A stretch of 20,988 nucleotides of DNA from contig JAZSKI010000004.1 of assembly GCA_045534775.1 (NCBI GenBank), positions 1 through 20,988 on the forward strand, in the 5' to 3' direction. The notes beneath the pieces are model-generated. The model was given only the letters and a program-made list of their open reading frames with translations, was not told the DNA's origin and did not search any database. This stretch comes from JAZOTK01 sp045534775 (lineage in GTDB: Bacteria; Bacillota; Clostridia; RUG12999). This document shows positions 15,286-20,988 of the stretch, piece by piece. Position 1 is the stretch's first letter, and every line of letters starts with the position of its first letter. The translations under genes were made by a program, and so were the position numbers.

Positions 15286-16634
15286 TCCTCGTCCTCCTTG
15301 GCAGTGGACATAAATGTTGTAATTTTTATCTTTGTTGCTATTTTGTCGTCGGTTTCGGCAATCTCAAAAAGGGCATTTTCAAAGGTGAAGCTATCACCCT
15401 TTTCTGCAATTTTATCAATCATACTGGTACAAAAACCGCCGATGGTATCATATTCAAAATCGTCTCGGAGATTTTCGGGAATATCAAGAAGAGCCATCTC
15501 AAAAGCATCATCAAGTGATGCAGAGGCGTCAACCAAAAAGGTATGATCGTCCACTATCTCTGTTTCGTTTTCTTCGTCGTCATATTCGTCCTGAATATTG
15601 CCGAGAATTGATTCAACCAAATCCTCAAGAGTTATAATTCCCGAGGTTCCGCCGTATTCACCTACAACTACGGCTATATGGATTTTTTGTTTTTGCATTT
15701 CTTCAAACAGCTCGTTGGCATATTTTGAAAGAGGTACAAAATAGGGTTTTATAAGATAATCGTCAATTCTGAACTTTACTCCCGATTTGCTTAAATGAGA
15801 AATCAGAGATTTTGTGTGAAGGATACCGACTATATTATCAAGAGTGCCGTCATATACCGGAAGTCTGGTATACCCTTCAGCAGCCGCAATAGAGACGATT
15901 TCTTCAAAGGATGCTTTGTTCGGTATGGCAACAATATCGGTACGGTGAGTCATTATTCTGCTGACTGTGGTATCGTTAAAATCAAAGATATTGTTAATCA
16001 TCATCTTTTCCGTTTCGGGAATAACACCTTTTTCTTCGCCGACATCAACCAAAAGACGTATTTCTTCTTCTGTAGCGGTTGCATCGGACTTATCGGGAGA
16101 TATTCCGAAAGCAGAGGATACAATATCGGTAATCCACGACAGAAGTGCGGAAACAGGCAGAAAAATTGCAGTTATAAGCTTAAGGGGACGAGCTGAAACA
16201 AGAGCGAGCTTGTCCGGCTTTTCGGCGGCAATTCTGCGAGGAATAAGCTCGCCCGCAAGAAGCACAAGCAGTGCTGTGACAAAGGAAATTCCCACAAACA
16301 GCAAGGTGCGTACGGGAGCCGTAAATTCATAAGGACTCAGTATGTAAAAAGCGGCATAAGCACCGGAAAATACTGATGTCAGATTAACGCAGATTTTAAG
16401 TGCCATCATAAGTGCTGACGGTTTTTTTAATATTTTTTCCAGTAGCTTTGCGGTTTTGTCACCCGAAGCCGCAAGTTTTTTAAGCTTTGAATCATTAATG
16501 GAAATTACAGCCGTCTCCGCCATTGCGAAAAGAGCATTTAATAATATTAATACTGCAAGGATTATGATGTGTAAAGAAATATTTACACCCTGAACATTGC
16601 TTGTCCCCGGAGGAATAATACTGTCTGAAGTCAT
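15282..16634 (-). CDS. CNNM/CorC-type membrane protein with CBS domains
   Basis: This 450-residue protein has the order typical of HlyC/CorC proteins. The N-terminal DUF21/CNNM membrane domain has about four helices (about 20-190) and includes ALFAMAETAVISINDSKLKKL. A pair of CBS domains follows (about 205-330), with the signatures MTHRTDIVAIP and YTRLPVYDGTLDNIVGI. The C-terminal CorC/HlyC domain (about 360-440) contains the IGGFCTSM region. EYGGTSGIITLEDLVESILG ends the CBS part. Relatives take part in magnesium or cobalt homeostasis, with the CBS pair binding ATP or Mg-ATP; the exact ion here is inferred. It starts three bases after the DUF975 gene and overlaps dtd. The old name hemolysin should not be read as toxin evidence. 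Confidence 0.9.
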   Translation of the reverse strand: MTSDSIIPPGTSNVQGVNISLHIIILAVLILLNALFAMAETAVISINDSKLKKLAASGDKTAKLLEKILKKPSALMMALKICVNLTSVFSGAYAAFYILSPYEFTAPVRTLLFVGISFVTALLVLLAGELIPRRIAAEKPDKLALVSARPLKLITAIFLPVSALLSWITDIVSSAFGISPDKSDATATEEEIRLLVDVGEEKGVIPETEKMMINNIFDFNDTTVSRIMTHRTDIVAIPNKASFEEIVSIAAAEGYTRLPVYDGTLDNIVGILHTKSLISHLSKSGVKFRIDDYLIKPYFVPLSKYANELFEEMQKQKIHIAVVVGEYGGTSGIITLEDLVESILGNIQDEYDDEENETEIVDDHTFLVDASASLDDAFEMALLDIPENLRDDFEYDTIGGFCTSMIDKIAEKGDSFTFENALFEIAETDDKIATKIKITTFMSTAKEDEE

Positions 16635-16637
16635 GGT

Positions 16638-17390
16638 TTATAAACCCCTTTCAAGTTTGCTGAAAAATAATTTCAAGCTTATATTTATGTATGGATTAAG
16701 CCATATAAAGCCAATACCAAGAGTTAACAACGAGAGTAATATATATCCCGAAAATGATAAAATCAAAAGAAAAATTTTACCTCTGTTTTTCTTAGTCAAT
16801 GCCGCGGATTTGTTCAAAATACCAAGAGCATCGTATCTGCTGCCGTTTTCAATAACATAGGTTAAGGATGAATAAGTTATGAGAGTGTAGATTACAAGTG
16901 CGGCAATAACTGCAAATATGGCAAAACCTGATATAACGGATGCTGCACCTGAAGTAACACCTGCAAGGCTTAAGATTTTCTGCACCGCGCCGGAAAGTAT
17001 TTTATGGAACAGAAGCTCTGCCAATATAATTACGGATAAAAATACCTGAGCAACCACGTGAGGGTTAAAGCTTTTGTAATGTTCAAAAATATTATCCGTA
17101 CGGCTTTTTATGCCTTTTGAAATTTTTGCGAAATATGTACCAAGCCCCGTATTAATCGGCAATACAACAAAGATAACCACAAGTATATAAAGCAGGGTAA
17201 AGGGGAGAGAGTAAATTCCGCGGACAAATCCGCTACCGTATATAGCGGAACATAAAAACTGAACTGTCGCAATCATTATAAACAAAACAGCTTTAAGAAC
17301 AAAGGCTACAAAGCCAATTCCGGCATTTCTGCCGAAATTGGTTTTATATATGCTCTTTGCTTCGTTTTTTATATCAGTATAAAAAGACAT
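16638..17390 (-). CDS. DUF975 family integral membrane protein
   Basis: This 250-residue protein has about five or six hydrophobic segments. Its C-terminal stretch, LLSLLTLGIGFIWLNPYI (about 219-236), is very close to the hallmark of DUF975 proteins, as is the preceding ALGILNKSAALTKKNRGK segment. The N-terminus MSFYTDIKNEAKSIYKTN fits the short cytoplasmic lead of that family. The function is unknown. It sits between the RNase J gene (two bases away) and the CNNM gene (three bases away), so it is made with them, but no functional link is visible. Confidence 0.72.
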   Translation of the reverse strand: MSFYTDIKNEAKSIYKTNFGRNAGIGFVAFVLKAVLFIMIATVQFLCSAIYGSGFVRGIYSLPFTLLYILVVIFVVLPINTGLGTYFAKISKGIKSRTDNIFEHYKSFNPHVVAQVFLSVIILAELLFHKILSGAVQKILSLAGVTSGAASVISGFAIFAVIAALVIYTLITYSSLTYVIENGSRYDALGILNKSAALTKKNRGKIFLLILSFSGYILLSLLTLGIGFIWLNPYINISLKLFFSKLERGL

Positions 17391-17392
17391 TT

Positions 17393-19060
17393 TTAAACCT
17401 CCATAATTACGGGAAGCAACATAGGACTGCGTTTGGTCTTACTGTAAAGATAAGTCGACAAATCGTTTTTCAGCGAGTTTTTAAGAGTAGACCAGTCGCT
17501 GATACCGTTAGTTTTACAGGTAGTAACGGTTTTTGTTGCTATATTGCGGATTTCCCCCATTAAATCTTCTGATTCACGAACATAAACAAAGCCTCTGGAA
17601 ATTATATCGGGACCTGCTAAAATTTCTTTGGTTTGTGAAGAAATAGTAACTACGATAACAATTAATCCGTCCTGAGCCAGGTGCTTTCTGTCACGCAGAA
17701 CAATGTTACCGACATCTCCGACACCAAGTCCGTCTACAAGGATTTTCCCGGAGGGAACAGACCCGTTTAGTTTTGCATCTTTACTGCTCAGCTCAAGCAC
17801 TTGACCAATATCCATAATAAAGATATTTTCTTTGAGAATACCCATCTTCTCAGCAAGATGAGCGTGAGTTTCAAGATGCCTGTATTCGCCGTGCATAGGA
17901 ATGAAAAATTTAGGTTTGGTTACGCCGAGCATAATTTTAAGCTCCTCCTGGCAGGCATGACCGGATACGTGTACCTCGCCGAGAGATTCATAAATTACTT
18001 CTGCACCACGTCTGAAAAGCTCATCTATAACCTTTGCAACAAGCTTTTCGTTACCGGGGATTGGGTTTGCGCTGATAACAACCAAATCGTCCCGCGTAAT
18101 TTCTACTTTTTTATGACCCGAGAAAGCCATTCGTGACAAAGCACTCATAGGCTCGCCCTGACTTCCTGTAGTACAAAGAACTACCTGATGAGGTCTGTAT
18201 TTGTTGAGATCATCAATAGGAATCAGCGTTTTCGGCGGAATATCCATATAACCGAGTGCGGTTGCCACCTCGACTATATTTTCCATGCTTCTGCCGGAAA
18301 CTGCGATTTTTCTGCCGTATTTTACGGCGGAATTTACAAGTTGCTGTACTCTGTGAATATTTGAAGCAAAGGTAGCGACAATTATTCGTTGGGTAGGATG
18401 ACCTGCGAAAATTTCGTCAAAGGTTTCGCCTACCCTGCATTCCGACATAGTATATCCGGGACGCTCCACATTGGTACTTTCCGATACAAGAGCAAGAACG
18501 CCTTTATTACCAATCTCACCCAATCTTCCCAAATCAATCATAGGACCTGCTATCGGAGTACAGTCAATTTTAAAGTCACCTGTGTGGATAATGGTACCTT
18601 CGGGTGTGCCTATTGCCAGAATAACTGAATCGGCAATACTGTGGTTGGAATGGATAAATTCAACCGTAAAGCAACCCAGCTTTACTTTATCACCCTGACG
18701 TACCTTGTTAAGATTTGCTTTGCTTAAAAGACTGTGTTCCTTAAGCTTGTATTCAACAAGCCCAAGCGTAAGCCTGGTTCCGTACACAGGAACATTCAAA
18801 TCCTTAAGCAGATAGGGGAGAGAGCCGATATGGTCCTCGTGGCCATGGGTTAAAACGACTCCACGTACCCTGTCTTTATTTTTTTGTAAATAAGTAGTAT
18901 CGGGAATAACAAGGTCAATTCCGAGCATTTCATCATCCGGGAAGGCAATTCCGCTGTCAACGACAATGATGTCGTTGCCACATTCGTATATATACATATT
19001 TTTGCCTATCTCGCCAAGTCCTCCCAATGCTGCAAATTTTACATTTGGTTTGCGAGCCAA
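17393..19060 (-). CDS. rnj: Ribonuclease J
   Basis: RNase J is a zinc-dependent metallo-beta-lactamase/beta-CASP enzyme with 5'-3' exonuclease and endonuclease activity, central to mRNA decay and rRNA maturation in Firmicutes. The 555-residue protein has ALGGLGEIGKNMY at the start, the metal motif THGHEDHIGSLPYL (His72-x-His74-x-Asp-His77), HTGDFKIDCTP, the beta-CASP region with LVSESTNVERPGYT, SGHACQEELK and PMHGEYRHLE, then a C-terminal RNase J domain. The start codon is TTG at 19060, preceded by GGAGGTG eight bases upstream, and matches the family N-terminus. It is the first gene of a four-gene operon. I cannot tell RNase J1 from J2 by sequence alone; the complete metal site favours an active enzyme. 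Confidence 0.95.
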   Translation of the reverse strand: MARKPNVKFAALGGLGEIGKNMYIYECGNDIIVVDSGIAFPDDEMLGIDLVIPDTTYLQKNKDRVRGVVLTHGHEDHIGSLPYLLKDLNVPVYGTRLTLGLVEYKLKEHSLLSKANLNKVRQGDKVKLGCFTVEFIHSNHSIADSVILAIGTPEGTIIHTGDFKIDCTPIAGPMIDLGRLGEIGNKGVLALVSESTNVERPGYTMSECRVGETFDEIFAGHPTQRIIVATFASNIHRVQQLVNSAVKYGRKIAVSGRSMENIVEVATALGYMDIPPKTLIPIDDLNKYRPHQVVLCTTGSQGEPMSALSRMAFSGHKKVEITRDDLVVISANPIPGNEKLVAKVIDELFRRGAEVIYESLGEVHVSGHACQEELKIMLGVTKPKFFIPMHGEYRHLETHAHLAEKMGILKENIFIMDIGQVLELSSKDAKLNGSVPSGKILVDGLGVGDVGNIVLRDRKHLAQDGLIVIVVTISSQTKEILAGPDIISRGFVYVRESEDLMGEIRNIATKTVTTCKTNGISDWSTLKNSLKNDLSTYLYSKTKRSPMLLPVIMEV

Positions 19061-19129
19061 AAAAATACACCTCCGTTAAATTTAAAAACCGGTCAAACAA
19101 GACAAAGCCTGTAAATTATATTGAAAAAC

Positions 19130-19158
19130 ATTTTAATCAGCCTAAAATGTTCTGTCAA
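19130..19158 (-). promoter_or_regulatory. Proximal RNase J promoter
   Basis: On the minus strand, a perfect TTGACA (19153-19158) and TAAAAT (19130-19135) are separated by 17 bases, giving a leader of about 60 bases before the TTG start. Confidence 0.75.
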
Positions 19159-19193
19159 CAACTTTAAGTAATAAAAAAACAATCACAATATAT

Positions 19194-19222
19194 ATTATAC
19201 CATATTTTTCATAAATAATAAA
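19194..19222 (-). promoter_or_regulatory. Possible distal RNase J promoter
   Basis: On the minus strand, a perfect TATAAT (19194-19199) has a weak -35, TTTATT (19217-19222, three of six matches), 17 bases upstream. It could be a second start with a leader of about 125 bases, but AT-rich DNA yields such -10 matches by chance. Confidence 0.4.
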
Positions 19223-19335
19223 GCTTTTTTTTCAAAAAAATAATTTTTTTTATTATATAACTGCGTAAAGCCGCATAAATAAACGGTTTTGACCGCAAAA
19301 ATTTTTTCAGACAGAACTAAAAAATCAATTTGTTA

Positions 19336-19365
19336 TTGACAAAAACGGGTTTTTTATGGTAAAAT
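19336..19365 (+). promoter_or_regulatory. Promoter of the HprK-PqqD-S26 operon
   Basis: A perfect TTGACA (19336-19341), an 18-base spacer and TAAAAT (19360-19365) lie 32 bases before the ATG at 19398. GGAG at 19387-19390 provides the ribosome binding site. Confidence 0.75.
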
Positions 19366-19397
19366 AACTATGTATATTTTATGTTTGGAGAAGAAAA

Positions 19398-20270
19398 ATG
19401 AGATATTTGAACATTGGCGGATACACATTTGAGGTTAGCGGATATGAAGGTGAGCTTTTTGAAAAAAGAATGGCGGAGTATTTTGCGGAACCCGGACAAA
19501 AGATTGACTTAAAAGTTACATACGGCGAAACCAATGAAATTTCACCGCCTGACGGGGAATATATTTCCACCTCAATGGGGTACAGAAAATTTCTGCGGAA
19601 AGAAAATGAATATCAGATTTACGATGTTTTAAAAGAGCCTGATGTATATTCGGCTGCCATTGATTACCGTATTAACGAGAATTATGTTGATGCAAAGCTC
19701 TTTGATGTGGAAAATCTCGGCGGTGCTTCTCTTGAGCTGAGAAGCTTTAATATGTTAGGTGAGATTTTTAAATATTTCGTTTTGCAAAACGGTGGTATGG
19801 TACTTCACTCATCTGCCTTGTCGTATAAAGGTAACGGAGTTATATTTTCAGCTCCGTCGGGAACGGGTAAATCAACCCATACAAGGCTGTGGAGAGAAAC
19901 CTTCGGTGATAGTATTACCATGGTCAATGACGATTCACCTGTGCTGAGGTTTTTTGATGACAGAATAAAAATGTGCGGAACGCCTTGGAGTGGAAAAACC
20001 GATATAAACCATAATATTTCAGTACCGCTACGTGCTATTGTTATGCTGTATCAAAGCCCCGATAACAATATACGGAGATTATCTGTTGACGAGGCTGTGT
20101 TCAGGCTGATGAATGAGGTTGTAAGACCTGCGTACAGCGAGCTGATGGATATTACACTTAAGAATATTGAGAGAATTATAACAGCTGTGCCGATTTATAT
20201 GCTTGGCTGTAACATTTCGGAGGATGCGGCACGTCTGGCGAAAAATACGATTTTTGGCGAGGAGCTTTAA
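19398..20270 (+). CDS. HPr kinase-like P-loop protein
   Basis: This 290-residue protein has an N-terminal region of its own (about 1-130) and a C-terminal P-loop domain related to HPr kinase/phosphorylase. It carries HSSAL, the Walker A motif APSGTGKST (152-160), NDD at 177-179 as Walker B, and GTPWSGKTDIN, a stretch typical of the HprK-related proteins found beside PqqD genes. It lacks the signature loop of true HprK and is too short for that enzyme's two-domain form, so it is unlikely to act on HPr. Relatives in some lasso peptide clusters phosphorylate the peptide, which is a possible role here. It is followed two bases later by the PqqD-like gene and then by an S26-type peptidase. The substrate is unknown. 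Confidence 0.8.
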   Translation: MRYLNIGGYTFEVSGYEGELFEKRMAEYFAEPGQKIDLKVTYGETNEISPPDGEYISTSMGYRKFLRKENEYQIYDVLKEPDVYSAAIDYRINENYVDAKLFDVENLGGASLELRSFNMLGEIFKYFVLQNGGMVLHSSALSYKGNGVIFSAPSGTGKSTHTRLWRETFGDSITMVNDDSPVLRFFDDRIKMCGTPWSGKTDINHNISVPLRAIVMLYQSPDNNIRRLSVDEAVFRLMNEVVRPAYSELMDITLKNIERIITAVPIYMLGCNISEDAARLAKNTIFGEEL

Positions 20271-20272
20271 AG

Positions 20273-20545
20273 ATGAAAATTAAAAATAATTTTGTTATGA
20301 AAAACGTGGCAGGAAGCAATGTTGTAGTGCCGACGGGTGAGGCTATGATGGATTTTAACGGTATGATGACCTTGAATGAAACAGGTGCATTTTTATGGGA
20401 TAAAATGCAGGAGGATGTGACACTCGAAGCATTGGCAGAAGCTATGTGCAAGGAGTATGAAGGCATCACTGAGGAAGAAGCAATGGCGGATATTAAAGAA
20501 TTTGTCGCTACGCTTAATGAAAAAGGTGTAATTGATAATGGATAG
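20273..20545 (+). CDS. PqqD-like peptide recognition protein (RRE)
   Basis: This 90-residue protein matches the PqqD fold, a small winged-helix RiPP recognition element that holds the leader of a precursor peptide for modifying enzymes. Typical features are the GEAMMDFNGMMTLNETGAFL stretch (about 22-41), with the conserved LNETGAFLW, and a C-terminal helical part ending in FVATLNEKGVI. It starts two bases after the HprK-like gene and overlaps the S26 gene by eight bases, so the three are made together. No precursor peptide is in the window, so its client is not known. PqqD-like proteins also occur outside known peptide clusters. Confidence 0.85.
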   Translation: MKIKNNFVMKNVAGSNVVVPTGEAMMDFNGMMTLNETGAFLWDKMQEDVTLEALAEAMCKEYEGITEEEAMADIKEFVATLNEKGVIDNG

Positions 20546-20988
20546 TAAGCTTGATGTTGAGACGTTGGTTCCTATGATGGAGGAATGTATAAAAGGCAGC
20601 GGAAGCTTTACCCTGACGGTGACGGGCGGCAGTATGGTGCCGTGTTTGTGGCCGGGGAGAGACAGCGTAATTTTAACTACTGCCGAGACGATGAAAAACC
20701 ACGATGTAATTTTTTACCGCAGAGATAACGGTTCTTATGTACTGCACAGGATTATAGGCATAAAAAAAGGTGATTATGTCCTCTGCGGAGATAATCAGCA
20801 CGTAAAAGAATATCCCATAAGACCCGACCAGGTAATCGCAAAGGTGACAGGCTTTTACCGCGACGGCAGATTTGTTCCTGCTAAAAATCGCATTTACAGA
20901 TTTTTGGTAAATATCTGGTGTATAAACATAAGACTAAGACCCCTTATGGTGAAGGTGTATTATAAATTCAGAAATATAAATAAAAAAT
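20538..20988 (+). CDS. S26-type signal peptidase-like protein, partial at 3' end
   Basis: The frame starts at the ATG at 20538, inside the last bases of the PqqD-like gene, and runs open to the window edge (150 codons seen). It has the signal peptidase catalytic Ser in TGGSMVPCLWPG (Ser32), VLHRIIGI with His70 where bacterial enzymes usually have the lysine, and CGDNQ (83-87). A Ser-His arrangement is characteristic of the ER/archaeal and SipW-like S26B type. There is no N-terminal membrane anchor before the Ser; a more hydrophobic stretch (about 125-135) lies near the visible end. Its place after HprK-like and PqqD-like genes suggests cleavage or maturation of a peptide, but this is inferred. 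Confidence 0.78.
   Translation, partial: MDSKLDVETLVPMMEECIKGSGSFTLTVTGGSMVPCLWPGRDSVILTTAETMKNHDVIFYRRDNGSYVLHRIIGIKKGDYVLCGDNQHVKEYPIRPDQVIAKVTGFYRDGRFVPAKNRIYRFLVNIWCINIRLRPLMVKVYYKFRNINKK

Larger units (their letters stand above)
19061..19397. other. Divergent AT-rich intergenic region
   Basis: This 337-base stretch separates the divergent RNase J and HprK-like genes. It holds two candidate minus-strand promoters for RNase J and one plus-strand promoter for the HprK-like gene. The middle (about 19200-19260) is a run of A and T bases with no hairpin worth calling. I see no small ORF with a ribosome binding site, so no precursor peptide for the adjacent PqqD-like gene lies here. Confidence 0.6.

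Noticed and set aside
15795..16332. Antisense frames over the CNNM gene
   Set aside because: The CNNM/CBS/CorC domains on the minus strand explain the sequence. The antisense products are compositionally odd and unrecognised.
19255..19315. Possible terminator CGGT-TTTG-ACCG with A and T run near 19283-19306
   Set aside because: The stem is only four base pairs and it lies between divergent genes, where no transcript needs to end.
1..20988. CRISPR arrays, tRNA or rRNA genes, insertion sequences, toxin-antitoxin or phage genes
   Set aside because: I looked for repeat-spacer patterns, tRNA-like hairpins, transposase motifs and phage proteins on both strands and saw none.

Overview
The window looks like a chromosome segment of a low-GC anaerobic Firmicute of class Clostridia, probably gut-associated. 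The signs are AT-rich intergenic DNA, strong AGGAGG-type ribosome binding sites, near-consensus sigma-A promoters, a Bacillus-type PurF with propeptide and Fe-S cysteines, an RNase J starting with TTG, and Firmicute-typical families (DUF6062, DUF975, DUF4432, stalk-domain protein). I cannot name a genus. Nearly all the DNA is coding. I see no tRNA or rRNA gene, CRISPR array, insertion sequence or phage gene.

Layout. (1) 80-763: a DUF6062 protein with two CxxC...CxxH modules. (2) 782-6599: a carbohydrate-use region. An AraC-type regulator is divergent from a cytoplasmic GH29 alpha-L-fucosidase, with repeated TGATAA boxes between them. Then comes an operon with its own promoter: a DUF4432 aldose-epimerase-like protein, an MFS transporter and a GH28-like beta-helix protein. 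None of the enzymes has an export signal, so the likely scheme is uptake of fucose- and/or uronate-containing oligosaccharides followed by intracellular cleavage. A strong hairpin at 6607-6648 separates this from the convergent operon. (3) 6670-14796, minus strand: a purine operon in the order purE, 36-codon Cys-rich ORF, attenuator-like hairpins, purF, purM, purN, secreted stalk-domain protein, purH, purD, GtrB-like glycosyltransferase. (4) 14848-19060, minus strand: RNase J, a DUF975 membrane protein, a CNNM/CorC-type membrane protein and D-aminoacyl-tRNA deacylase, tightly packed. No clear terminator precedes the purE promoter, so some read-through into the purine genes is possible. (5) 19398 to the right edge: an HPr-kinase-like protein, a PqqD-like protein and an S26-type peptidase cut by the window end. 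This looks like the start of a peptide-modification cluster.

The purine genes encode the first committed step (PurF), GAR synthesis and formylation (PurD, PurN), AIR synthesis (PurM), the carboxylation branch (PurE) and the last two steps to IMP (PurH). purL/Q/S, purK, purC and purB are not in the window.

The most unusual feature is between purE and purF. A well-initiated 36-codon ORF with a CxCxxxCxC cluster is followed by four mutually complementary segments. They can pair as 1:2, 2:3 or 3:4, and 3:4 is a Rho-independent-terminator-like hairpin with a T-rich tail. This is the layout of a translation-coupled attenuator, and it sits directly before the gene for an Fe-S- and Cys-dependent enzyme. 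The base pairing is read from the sequence; the regulation is inference.
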